Source: Zeugodacus cucurbitae
Taxonomy: Eukaryota; Arthropoda; Insecta; Diptera; Tephritidae
Direction: 5' to 3'
Length of the DNA: 64,000 bases
NCBI RefSeq assembly: GCF_028554725.1
Contig: NC_071671.1
Coordinates: 24,365,501 to 24,429,500 of the forward strand
Part shown: in pieces, positions 34,261 through 45,940 of the stretch
Numbering within the stretch: the first letter of the stretch is position 1
Layout of the letters: each line of letters opens with the position of its first letter
Program-made: the position numbers and the translations under genes
Notes under the pieces: generated by a model
The model's database searches: none
Told to the model about the DNA's origin: nothing
What the model saw: only the letters and a program-made list of their open reading frames with translations

Positions 34261-34699
34261 AAATTCGAAAATTTCAAAAAATCCCAAAACCAGTTCAAGA
34301 TATTGTTTTAAGCCAACTTTATGCTTTCGAAACTAATTTTTGCAATAAAAATTAATTATATCAATCTATTTAGCGTAGGTAGCAATTCGTCCAATTTTCG
34401 AAGACCAAACTATTTACTGTAAATAAAAATATTGAAATTATTTCCATCTGCATAAAATCATTTGTATATTAATTTATCAAATTCTTTTAAATTAATTTAT
34501 TTGAGGTCATAAAATTTAATTATGAACGATAATTTTTCAGCAAATCCACAAAAAAGAAAAGAAAATCGAATTCATTTCCAGAAATCGCCATTAGCGAAAT
34601 TCATTTGTTTTTATTTAAGCCATTAGACGCTAGAATCTGAAACTGCATATTAAGCAAATGGACAGACAGACAAATATAATTTCGCTTTGGGCGCCACAA
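34261..34699. other. No gene seen, A+T-rich
   Basis: A+T-rich intron-like sequence with nothing recognised. Confidence 0.5.
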
Positions 34700-36250
34700 A
34701 GCGCACGCTGTACAGTTGGCTACAACGCCGCCGCAATGCTGCAACAACTCTTCTTCTAGCTAGTGCGAATTCAACAAAAAAAAAAGGTTACTGGCAAGCC
34801 AATAAATGGCTACGAATAAATATAAAAACACATGTGTCCACCAATGTTCGTATATAGTAGGAGTCAGTGTGTATGAGCGTGCGCGTTTTCAAATTCATTT
34901 TCAAGTTATCTGCTTGATGCATTTGCCCATCTGCTTGTCAGTGACTGCCACATATCGACGCTTGCCTCCCCCATTTTGGTGCATAACCTTTTACTTTTGC
35001 TGGCGAATGAATGCAAATCTCGGGCGCAGCAAGCAACCATCTTTGATTGCAACGCGACGCCCAACCACATCAATGCATTCCAGTCCACATCGTCAAATTG
35101 GAAATGCATTAACGTGCTTGCCAGGAAGAAACAGAAAAAAAACAGAAATACACACAATAAGCAAAAACAAAGCAAAAAATGGAAATTAATTAACATGAGT
35201 GCGGGCGGCGCGCCAAGAACAATGCTGCGCGCCGCGGCGCTGTGCACCCCTACAGCTTCAACGCAGCGCTAGTACGCCAAGCGACCAAACGCCAAGCCAA
35301 ACGCGCCGCATCTATGCGCAATTATTGCTTCACTGCTTGACCGTTTTGGTCAGCGCCATACCTTTTGATGCGCGCGCTATCAATTTGAGCGCATAACGCT
35401 ACCGCGCGCCACCCTTTGATTAAGCTTCTTCACAAGCGCATCGTGTCTTTTCTGCATGCCATTCATTCCTCGAAACAATTTTGGCCATCGAAAATCGAAA
35501 AAATCTCCATCGCTTGCATTTTTGCCACTTCAATTGACGTACGCGGCCGGCCAACTGCCTCACCTTGTCGCCGCCGCCGCCGCTACGTGAGCATCTTCTC
35601 TGGCGCGTTGGCGAAATTTCCGAAAACCTGCCACTTGACATTAATAATTCCATTAACGACGCCATATTGTGCGCGCAATACAACAACTCGAGTGCGTGCG
35701 GGTGGGAGCGCAGAACGCGCTTCGCCACCACCCACATACAACTCAATGCTTGTTCTAGCGCGAACGCGCCTTTAGTGGGTGGTTGCATAAAAGCTTGCCA
35801 TACTTGCCACATGTGAAGTGCAATGCACACACACTTTGTGCTGGAGGTCAGCGTTGAGGCACGTACATAAATATCCGAAATTTGCGCTTACTGATAACCG
35901 TACGTACAGCGCGCGCTCATACTACCAACAGCTACCCAAAAAGTGTGGTTATAATATCGAAATGTGTGTGTGGCGTCGTGTTGCGTACAGTTACGTTGCA
36001 TTTTTATGACTCCCCAAACCCCATGTGGTACTTACAATCAACTGCAAGTACACATAGTATATCGCACAGCCTCCCTTTTGTAGATACGAAAAATATTCAT
36101 GGTATCATAAGGGTATCTGCGCTATGCGCCAACTGTAAATTTATGCTGACATGACTGCTGACTGTTGACTACCGACTCTATCGGCTTCGGCTTCGGCCGC
36201 AGCACGTGTAGTTTATATAGCTGTGGCATAATCATTTTTGGCTTTTCATT
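34700..36250. other. G+C-rich island inside the intron-like region
   Basis: Unusually G+C-rich for the window, with GCCGCCGCCGCCGC at about 35569-35582 and GCGCGCCGCGGCGC at 35228-35241. Several overlapping open frames on both strands (up to about 136 codons) exist only because stop codons are rare here; none shows a domain. It could be an enhancer, an alternative promoter or an unrecognised exon. No choice can be supported. Confidence 0.4.
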
Positions 36251-37875
36251 GCGCTTGCTGCTGCATACCGTATGCTGTTCGGCATTAAAATGTCAAATAA
36301 AAAATTTACGATCAAATATGAAGCCGTTAGTTTTTCATAAATAATACTCGACACACGGTGTATGGCCGTTGGAATTTTGTGCTAAAACCATAGCTGCTGA
36401 CGGAGTTATAAATTCTGCCGGTTTACTTAAGCCAAATGTGGACGAAAGCTAGCGGAAATATCGCGCTGATATTAGTAAAGTGCAGCGCCATCTTTATTGG
36501 CTGTAAATATAATTCATTATACCTCAAAATTAGTCGAAATGGTCAAAAATCCACCGCTCAACAGCTTTGTAATATCAGCATGGGATTTGTTTTGTGAATC
36601 TTATGCAGACAGTCGCATGTTGTAGAACCCGAGATCGAGATCTCAAGAGCAATCATTTATATATTGCCTGAGTATATATGATCTTCAGCTCGATAGACGC
36701 AAAGGTTTTAGGGTTCTTGAAAATTTATCAAGAGTTCCCTGTTATTTTTACTGGTTAAAATAGACTAAATTTGACTAAATTTCCTTCGAAATGTTTGCAA
36801 TCTGTTGTGTTTTTGTGTGGTATTTGTTATAGATCCTAGTAGAACATATTTCTGTTTCCAGATGACTGAAATGATCCCGCGAAACTTCTAATTGGTTCCA
36901 TGATAAAAGTGTCTGCTTTCTACTACAGTTTCCTTATTTGTTGTTCAGGAAAAATATCAGGGTTGTGTAGATGATCTGAGAATTAATAAAGGCTCCTTTA
37001 TTTCTTCTTATAGAATTTATAGGTCTGTTGGTCGACCCCTAAATTTTAATTTCATCCATAAAGTTGCCACCATAATCTCAAAAAGTGAACATTTTTCTCA
37101 ACATCGTATTTTGTTCGCTCAATGTTGTGCTGTAATTCTCCACAGGTTTATGTAAAATGTCATAAAACAAATATGAATGAAAACTTTCGAGATTTGGGAT
37201 TTAACGGCATGGATAGAATGTGTGATATAAAATCATTGTGGGTTCTTTGGCCTAATTAAAGCTGGACTACAGGTTCCGTTAAGTTCCTTAAAAATAGATA
37301 AAACTACAAGAAAATCGCATGGATTCCTTTAAAAATATTTGTCTTTTATATTAATTTGTATATGAAACCTTCTGAATCAATACATCCAAGCAATTATACC
37401 CCAATAAATGTCAACTTGTATAATTTTTTTAAATATTAATATGACATTTTCGCTAACAACGCTATCCCGCCCTTACAACCCTCACTAGGTACCCAATAAC
37501 CATCCGAACAAAGAGTTCTAAATTGCACTGCTGACACACAGAAAAAAAATTGTATTTACATTTTGCATATTAAACCAATCTTTTCTGCTTGCTAAGCGAT
37601 TTCTTGTGAAGCTATCAAAGCATATTTGCATATATTGATTTCATATCACGGCAGGTAATAAGTAATAAAACGATGCGTTGACGCAGGAAACAAAGAGAAG
37701 ACGTACGTTATATGACTTCCAACGGTGGCGGGGTTAGGTGAAAGTGATAGACACTTACTTTGGCAAAGAAATCAGAAGCAGCTACGCAGAACTAACGGTA
37801 ACAATTTGTCGCACAAGTTAGTTGAATGCCGCGCTTATAGGCTGTCATAGGCGGAATAAATTACAAATGTTAGTA
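36251..37875. other. No gene seen
   Basis: Intron-like sequence with nothing recognised. Confidence 0.5.
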
Positions 37876-38245
37876 GAAACTCATTAAAAAGCAGTTTTAA
37901 GCACTTTAGTATCACGAATTTTGAAAATTTCCATTTCGAGATCTTGAAAAATTTCGGGATTCGGGAAATTTCACACACAAATGTTAGTGATTTAAAAGTT
38001 CATTAAAAGTTAGTTTTGGCCTATTCGGGAACCCGAAAAATTTCGGAATTCAGGAAAATGTGAGAAGGAACTCGTTAAAAGGTAGTTTGATGCATTTTAG
38101 TATCTCGAATTTTGAAAATTGTCATTTCGGAATCCCGAAATTTTATCTGGATTCTTCGGGATTCATATTTGTATACATAATTTTCCCTATCAGTTTTAAA
38201 CACTCCAGACTTCGGGATTCCGAAAAATAATATGCGAGTTCTGGA
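37876..38245. repeat. Diverged tandem repeat with CCCGAAA/TTTCGGG motifs
   Basis: Units containing CTCATTAAAAGGTAGTTT-like, TTTAGTATCTCGAATTTTG and TTTCGGGATTCGGGAAA-like text start near 37876, 37998 and 38067. The CCCGAAA/TTTCGGG blocks are locally palindromic. Confidence 0.55.
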
Positions 38246-39084
38246 ATTTACGCTCGCTAATACCTTCAATAATTCTCTTGCATATTAAATGAATCTGCAT
38301 AGTTATAATTGTGTACCTCGCGTGTCATAACATAACCTCAATAAGCGGATATGAAATGTTGATTGTATTTGTATGTATTTGTGTTTCTGTGTTATTGCGA
38401 CGGTATATTAGTATTTATAAACAATGCTTCATCACCGCGCCATATACATAGATACTAACTAATAACTTTGCGCCTAGTTCCACCCATAATAGGTAACCAT
38501 TTGTATCTACACCTCTAATTATTTTCATATTTTCCCTGTTATAGTTATCCTTGTTTCATTGTATTGGTTATATACATATATTGTGTGTGCGCGTGTTATT
38601 AGACTAATTGCTGGAAAAATTGCGCGCTTATAAATGATTCCACACATTTTCATTCGAATATATAGTACATGTATATAAAGTTTACCTATATATAATGTAT
38701 GTCTATATGTGTTTACATTTCCATTTTGTTGGCTTTCACCTTTTCATTCGATTTTCTCTACTTTTTACTCATTTACTCCTCTTGCCGTCCATTATTATTT
38801 GCTATAACTATTAGTGATGTTTGCTAGTTTTTATTGTTGTTGTTTTCATCAGTCGCATAATAATTAGAATAATTATTATTGTTGTTGGCATAACTGAATG
38901 CTGCATGCAAATATCATACGCTACAGTTTTGACACAGACACGGTAAATGTCAATTTAAACGAAACAGCCGTTGGCATGGTAATAGAACAGTGAAGAATAT
39001 TCTTTATTGAATTTTTATAAAAAATTTAATTCGTTATAAAATTAATTAATTTGTGTAATTTAAGAATTTCTTTAGTTGAAATTA
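38246..39084. other. No gene seen
   Basis: A+T-rich intron-like sequence with many TATATA and ACATATA strings; nothing else recognised. Confidence 0.5.
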
Positions 39085-39335
39085 GAATTTAGGGATCTCG
39101 AAAATTTTCGGGATTTTTAATTTTTTTTTTTATTTTTTAGTTGTCGTATGCTATGAAATTACAGAATTTGTGGTTTTTTGAAATTTGAATTTCGGAACTA
39201 CATTATTTTAAATTTATTTATATTTTCGTCATACGCTTTCGAATTCAATATTTTTTTTTTTTTTTTTTTAATTTGACTTTCGGGATCTCGAAAGTTGTCG
39301 CGGTTTTTATTTTTAATTTTTTAGTTGTCATATGC
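39085..39335. repeat. Two copies of a GGGATCTCGAAA...TTAGTTGTC unit spaced about 190 bp
   Basis: GGGATCTCGAAAATTTTCGGG at about 39092, with TTTTTAGTTGTCGTATGC after it, is repeated as GGGATCTCGAAAGTTGTCGC at about 39283 with TTTTTAGTTGTCATATGCC. It shares the CGGGATC/TCGAAA motif with the array at 37876-38245, so the two may be related. Confidence 0.55.
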
Positions 39336-40348
39336 CAACTCATACTTTATTTTTTATTTGAAAAGATGTCTCTTTGCCTCAAATGGTATGGCAATCCTTG
39401 CAATCTCACAGTCAACATATTTCCTACGGGCCTCTACTATTTATTATTACCAGCATAGCTTAATATCCACAACTAAGTATTGCAAGTAGCTGGAATAGGA
39501 CAATAACTAATAACACGCTGCGCCAACGGGAATACCATAACAACAAATATAATGAGCAGCAGATTAATAAGCGCTGAGTTGCGAGTCGCCTCAAGTGAAA
39601 TGCAACGGGACGAGGCGAGCACTCACGTGTAATCGATCTATAAAATTGAAAATATACACATAAAAGTTGTGTATTACCTAAGGGAATGGACGAAGTTGCC
39701 AACTCCCAACTTCAATAAGTAATAATGATTGCGAAAGTATTTACATATTTCTAACAATATACATACACACACACATGCATGAACAGTAATGAGCTCGCAA
39801 TAAAGCATATACGTTTGTTTGTATGTATAGCCATTACCGTTAGATATGCCAGTCAAATTCTAAATGGAAATTATTTATGCATTGGTGTGTGTGTGTGTGT
39901 GTGTGCGCATTTCTTTATCGCCTTCAAATGAGGGTGGACAAATAGGCCAAGTGCTGGTGGGGTGGGGTGTTCGGCACATGCGGGTAGGGCAATAGTCGTT
40001 TTATGATGGGGTAGCTGACTTCTAAAGCATATTCGTGTGCGTCGTCCAGTATTTATTGCATCGATTTAATATCAATCGCAGCAAATTTGAAAATCCGTCA
40101 TTTCTAAATGAACTTCTCGCGCTTTTATGACAACCGAGTCGAGTGATTGCTGTTCGGTTGTAATAAAATACGAAAGTAATAATAAAGTAGGTAATTTGAG
40201 GGCGGAGAGAGAAGAGCACACGACAAAACTGTTATATAAATAGTAAACTAAAAGAGGCGAATATTGAACTATAAGAAAACGAAGAAAGTTTTTTCGTGTT
40301 CATATATACCAATATATTAACTGATATTAATTGCAGATCAGTTTAGGT
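39336..40348. other. No gene seen; (GT)n microsatellite
   Basis: Intron-like sequence. A GT dinucleotide repeat lies at about 39883-39904. No ORF of interest. Confidence 0.5.
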
Positions 40349-40552
40349 TTATATTTTATGCTTATCGTCTATGAATTCAGGTACTAACTCCTCGCCTGGA
40401 GTATAATGGGCCAAATGAGGGTCTAAGTGCGGCCGCTTGCGGTGAGGCTCACTTTGCCTCCGTTTATTGGGTGAGAACTTAAAGATTTGCTCTTTTCTTA
40501 ACATTAGTTTTCGATTCTTCGAAGAAATTGCTCTGTATTCTTTACCACACAT
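40349..40552 (-). CDS. Unrecognised 67-codon ORF, doubtful
   Basis: An ATG-to-TAA frame of mixed, non-repetitive composition in a patch that is G+C-richer than its surroundings. Contents: CGKEYRAISSKNRKLMLRKE, a basic stretch FSPNKRRQSEPHRKRPHLD, and the ending AHYTPGEELVPEFIDDKHKI. The frame stays open for about 16 codons upstream of the ATG. No domain, signal peptide or splice site was recognised. It could be a small gene, a terminal exon, a transposon-gene fragment or chance. It lies antisense within the presumed long intron. Confidence 0.2.
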   Translation of the reverse strand: MCGKEYRAISSKNRKLMLRKEQIFKFSPNKRRQSEPHRKRPHLDPHLAHYTPGEELVPEFIDDKHKI

Positions 40553-40814
40553 ATCAAATTTAATAACGAAAGCACCTGTCCCTCTTTTCTCGAAGCTTTT
40601 AAACTAATTTCGCCGTCCTTCAAGAGTTTAGAGTTTGAAACTAAGTTTTATTTATCCTCCTTAGGAATAATGTATTTCAGAAACAAAAACTGGCATTTTT
40701 AAACCTCAGCTTTTGAAGATTTGAAGAGTCTGAGCATAAAAATATTCTACATTGATTTTCTTCAAATTTTCAATACAACATGTAAAGATATCGAACTTTT
40801 CAAAATTTTCGAAC

Positions 40815-41015
40815 TTCGAATTTGAAAACTCTGAACTCACTACTCATTATTATTCTTCTATGATATTCTTCAAATTATGTTGAAAATTCTGACCTCACTA
40901 CTCATTATTTGCAATAATTTTCTTCAAATTTTAAATGAAAGAAGCATTGTTTGAAAATTTCGAAAAGTGTTTCGAAATTCGATTTTGAAAATTCTGAACT
41001 CACTACTCATGATTA
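40815..41015. repeat. Three diverged copies of a CTGAACTCACTACTCAT unit
   Basis: GAAAACTCTGAACTCACTAC at about 40824, a second copy at about 40882 and a third at about 40987, each followed by TCATKATT, with TTCTTCAAATT text between them. Small degenerate tandem array. Confidence 0.6.
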
Positions 41016-41161
41016 ACATTATGCAGCCAAGAAAAAAACTTAACCGAATAAATATTTACCCAAATAACCGAACTTTCACAACTCCTTACAAGCGCTTCCA
41101 TAGAGCTTTCGCATAAAGCTTCAAGCTTTCACGCTAATTTCTTTAACCAAACCATTTTTTG

Positions 41162-44100
41162 GAGTCATATGTAGAAGTTCACGTAAGTGAGGAAAGTTTC
41201 TGACTGCCATTCACTTGGGAGTGGCCAGGAACGATTCTTTTACATGTGGCTCAAGCAGCTCACAACTTCCGGTCTTAGACCAAGTATCCTCTGGGTAGCC
41301 AACAGACATCCGTCTGGAAGCGAGCTAAAGTGAGAAGGCGAATCCCGCTTATGCGGTTGTGCGTAGGGCTTGGGACCCACCACATAAAAACGAATAACCA
41401 GTGAATAAGAAACACAGGCCTCGGATGAGAAACCCCCCTTTTGATGACGACCACGGCAAACGTATAAAGGACTATGATTTAAGGGCATGCACCTGGAATG
41501 TCCGGACCCTTAATTGGGAAGGTGCCTCTGCCCAGCTGGCTGATGTCCTCGTAAGAGTAAAGGCTGACATCACCGCAATCCAAGAAATGCGATGGACGGG
41601 ACAAGGACGGAAGAAGGTGGGTCCTTGTGACATCTACTACAGCGGCCATATAAAGGAGCGCAAATTCGGTGTGGGATTCGTGGTGGGAGAGAGGCTCCGT
41701 CGTCGAGTCCTGGCATTCACTCCGGTGGATGAACGTCTAGCCACAATCCGCATCAAAGCGAGGTTCTTCAACATATCGCTGATTTGCGCCCACGCCTCGA
41801 CGGAAGAGAAGGACGATGTGACCAAAGATACCTTCTATGAGCGCCTAGAACGTACATATGAGCGCTGCCCCCGCCACGATGTCAAAATCGTGCTTGGCGA
41901 TTTCAACGCTAGGGTGGGTAAAGAAGGTGTCTTTGGCACAACAGTCGGAAAATTCAGCCTCCATGACGAAACATCACCAAACGGTCTGAGGCTGATCGAC
42001 TTCGCCGGGGCCCGAAATATGGTCATCTGTAGCACTAGATTCCAACATAAGAAAATCCATCAAGCTACTTGGCTGTCCCCGGATCGAATCACTCGCAACC
42101 AGATCGATCATGTTGTGATAGATGGACGACATGTCTCCAGTGTTTTTGATGTGCGTACGCTTCGTGGTCCCAACATCGACTCGGACCACTATCTTGTAGC
42201 AGCTAAGATACGCACCCGCCTCTGTGTAGAAAAGCGCACACGTCAACAAACACAAGGAAGGTTCGACATCGAGAAGCTGCAATCACAACCGACAGCCGAA
42301 CGATTTTCTACTCGACTTGCACTCCTGCTCTCTGAGAGCACTCATCAGCATCTCGGTATAAGGGAGCTGTGGGACGGCATATCAAACTCCTTACGTACAG
42401 CTGCAACCGAAACCATTGGCTTTCGGAAAAGCCAAAAAAACAGCTGGTATGATGAGGATTGTCGTCTCGCAGTGGAGAGAAAACAGACTGCCTACCTCGC
42501 AATGTTGCGATCGACCGCAACACGAGCGGGATGGGAAAGATACCGAGAGCTGAAGAGGGAAGCGAGACGCATTTGCAGAAAAAGAAAGAAAGAGGCAGAA
42601 ATGCGTGAGTATGAAGAGCTTGACAAGCTGGCCGACAGGGGTAATGCTCGAAAATTTTACGAAAAGATCCGGCGATTAACTGAAGGTTTCAAGACCGGAG
42701 CACACTCCTGTAGGACCCCCAGCGGTGATCTAGTGGTTGATGACCAGAGTATACTGTGTTTGTGGAGGGAACACTTCTCCAGCCTGCTGAATGGCAGTGA
42801 AAGTACAACACCAGGAGATGGCGAACCCGATTCCCCAATCGACGACGATGGAACAGATGTTCCATTGCCCGACCGTGAAGAAATTAGAATAGCAATTACC
42901 CGCTTGAAGAACAACAAGGCGGCGGGGGCCGATGGATTGCCGGCCGAGCTATTCAAATACGGCGGCGAAGAGCTGATAAGGTGCATGCATCAGCTTCTTT
43001 GCGAAATATGGTCGGAAGAAAGCATGCCCGACGATTGGAATCTCAGTGTACTCTGCCCAATCCACAAAAAGGGAGACCCCACAATCTGCGCCAACTATCG
43101 TGGGATAAGCCTCCTTAACATCGCTTATAAGGTTCTATCGAGCGTACTGTGTGAAAGACTAAAGCCCACCGTCAACAAACTGATTGGACCTTATCAGTGT
43201 GGCTTTAGACCTGGAAAATCAACAACTGACCAGATATTCACCATGCGCCAAATCTTGGAGAAGACCCGTGAAAAAAGGATCGACACACACCATCTATTTG
43301 TCGACTTTAAAGCTGCTTTCGACAGCACGAAAAGGAGCTGCCTTTATGCCGCGATGTCTGAATTTGGTATCCCCGCAAAACTAATACGGCTGTGTAAGTT
43401 GACGTTGAGCAACACCAAAAGCTCCGTCAGGATCGGGAAGGACCTCTCCGAGCCGTTCGATACCAAACGAGGTTTCAGACAAGGTGACTCGCTATCGTGC
43501 GACTTCTTTAACTTGATGCTGGAGAAAATTATAAGAGCTGCAGAGCTAAATTGAGAAGGTACAATCTTCTACAAGAGTGTACAGCTCCTGGCGTACGCCG
43601 ATGATATTGATATCATCGGAAACAACACCCGCGCCGTTAGTTCTGCTTTTTCCCGCCTGGATAAGGAAGCGAAGCGAATGGATCTGGTGGTGAACGAGGA
43701 CAAGACGAAATATCTCCTGTCATCAAACAAACAGTCAGCGCATTCGCGTCTTGGCTCCCACGTCACTGTTGACAGTCATAACTTTGAAGTTGTAGATAAT
43801 TTCGTATACCTAGGAACCAACATTAACACCGATAATAATGTCAGCCTTGAAATCCAACGCAGAATCACTCTTGCCAACAGGTGCTACTATGGACTGAGTA
43901 GGCAATTGAAAAGTAAAGTCCTCTCTCGACGAACAAAAACTAAACTCTACAAGTCCCTCATCATTCCCGTCCTACTTTATGGTGCAGAAGCGTGGACGGT
44001 GTCAACATCCGATGAGACGGCACTAGGAGTTTTCGAGAGAAAGGTTTTGCGGAAGATTTACGGTCCCTTAAACATTGGCAACGGCGAATACCGCAGAAGA

Positions 44101-44418
44101 TGGAATGATGAGCTGTATGTGTTGTTCGACGACATAGACATAGTCTAGCGAATAAAAAGACAGCGGCTACGCTGGCTGGGTCATGTTGTTCGAATGGATG
44201 AAAGTGCCCCAGCTCTGAAAGTTTTCGATGCAGTACCCGCTGGTGGAAGCCGAGGAAGAGGGAGACCTCCACTCCGGTGGAAGGACCAGGTGGAGAAGGA
44301 CCTGTCTTCACTTGGTATTACCAATTGGCGCCAAACCGCCAAAAGGAGAGATGCGTGGCGCACTGTTGTGGACTCGGCTATAACCGCGTAAGCGGTTTCT
44401 ACGCCAGTTAAGAAGAAG
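41162..44418 (+). mobile_element. RTE-type non-LTR retrotransposon, near full length (about 3.26 kb)
   Basis: A 5' UTR of about 260 bp, one long endonuclease-RT reading frame and a very short 3' UTR ending in AAGAAGAAG-type repeats. It is flanked by AAACCATTTTTTG (41149-41161) and AAACCATTTCTTG (44419-44431), a 13-bp target-site duplication with one mismatch. It is inserted on the plus strand within the intron-like region. Short 3' UTRs with microsatellite tails are typical of the RTE clade. Confidence 0.85.
41425..44391 (+). pseudogene. RTE-type endonuclease-reverse transcriptase, interrupted by two in-frame stops
   Basis: A 988-codon frame; the first ATG is at 41425 and the frame is open from 41398. 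Endonuclease motifs: CTWNVRTLN, IQEMRW, LGDFNARVG, NQIDHVVID and SDHYLV. RT motifs: NNKAAGADGLPAELFKYGG, LCPIHKKGD, NYRGISLLNIAYK, YQCGFRPGKSTTDQIF, LFVDFKAAFDS, RGFRQGDSLS, then LAYADDIDIIG. The C-terminus has RLRWLGHVVRMD and GRGRPPLRWKDQ, the usual RTE end. A TGA at 43552-43554 separates the front of the RT from the catalytic YADD, and a TAG at 44146-44148 precedes the C-terminal domain. The frame is otherwise continuous, with no frameshift, so the copy died recently. A 717-residue truncated product would lack YADD. Confidence 0.88.
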
Positions 44419-44431
44419 AAACCATTTCTTG

Positions 44432-45530
44432 CGGCAAATCCACATTACATTCGCCTGCCGACATGAGTATATAGGGCACAACAACAACAAATATAACTGA
44501 AGAAAGTACAATTGCAGTCGTAAGCAAATGAAGAAATTAAGAACAAATACCAAAACGAATATGGAAAACAAGTGGATTAAGCATTTTGTTGTACAACAAA
44601 TGCAAAGTCTTACATACGCAAAGCCAGAAGTGAAGCGAACTGATATAGTATAATATATAAAATGAAATGAATTGGATTGGTTTATGTTGGATTGAATTTT
44701 TAAGGCAATCGGTTTTTGTTGTTGCTATTACTGTTGTTGTTGGTCGTGAAAAGAAGGGAAATGGCACAGAATACCGCAAACCTAACAGAGTTTAAGTGAA
44801 GGCGAAATGCCGGTGCCGCGCCTCGCCGCGGTACTGTGCCGACCGAACAGCAAGGCAAGCTGAACGTGCGCCACTTTTTATTGCTTTTGCTGTTGTTGTT
44901 ATTCTTATTATTTCCATTTCTTTTTTCTTCGTTGTTATTTTATTTTATTTGAGTTGTTTTTTCTTTTTGGCAACGGTAGGTGGTAGTGGCAATGAAAGCC
45001 TACTGAAGCGGTCGGTCGTAATAACGCTGTAGCAAAACTAATGGGAAATTCTTATTTCAGTCACGCTCGCCTGTTGGGCTGCCATAAATACATGTTTGTA
45101 TGTTTGTATGCATGTACAATTATTTTGTATGTACTCGTCTACTTATATATGTATGGCTGTATGTTTGCCTGTATATAGGTGAAAGACGACGCCTGCCACC
45201 GCACTAGCCGTATTAAAGCAATTTCCTGTTCGTCGAAAAAAAATATACAAAGATGAATGAAAGCATAAAATGTCTATCGTTTAAATGGTGAGTAAAGTGA
45301 AATAAGTTTTTTCGGTCTAATAGACGTATTTTGACGAAAACAGGAAAAAAATATGCATAAGTCATTGACCTACTCGTTTGGTCGGTGATAAGATTTACCG
45401 GAATTAGGTAGTAGACCGCACAGTATTTCGAGTACGGAAATAAATAACTGTGAGATCGCTTTCAGACACAAGAAGTGTTAATATTATAGCTGGAATAATT
45501 AAATCTTTAAAATAATCGCAAAAAATTTAA
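44432..45530. other. No gene seen
   Basis: Intron-like sequence; 44790-45230 is slightly G+C-richer (GCCGCGCCTCGCCGCGG near 44814). Short frames are compositional. Confidence 0.5.
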
Positions 45531-45940
45531 TGCATTCTAATTTATAAAAAGTCAATATTATTCAGTTTAATATAATTTAATTTAATTTAATCCAATTTAA
45601 TTAAATTTAAATTTATATCATTCAATTGACTTCATTAAGATTTTCATATCAAATAAATCAAATTCAACTCAATTGAAATCAATTTAATTCAATTTAGTTA
45701 ATTGAATTCTAATTATCATTTTAATATTATTTAATAATACCAAAAACTGTAAATGCATTCTGATTTATAAAAAGTCAATATTATTCAGTTTAATATAACT
45801 GTATTGAATTTAATCCAATTGAATTAAAATTAAATTTTTATTATTCAATTGACTGCATTCAAAATTTCATTTCAAATCAATCAAATTGAACCCAATTTAA
45901 GTAAATGTAATTCTATTTAGTTAATTGAATACAAATTATT
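45531..45940. repeat. Two-copy tandem duplication, period 223 bp
   Basis: The unit beginning TGCATTCTAATTTATAAAAA at 45531 recurs at 45754 with one change in the first 40 bases. Similarity continues to about 45940 (TTAGTTAATTGAAT near the end of both). The unit is rich in AATTGAATT-like palindromes. Confidence 0.8.

Noticed and set aside
35420..35830. 136-codon minus-strand frame in the G+C-rich island
   Set aside because: Stops are rare on both strands here because of high G+C. No domain, no start context and no splice support.
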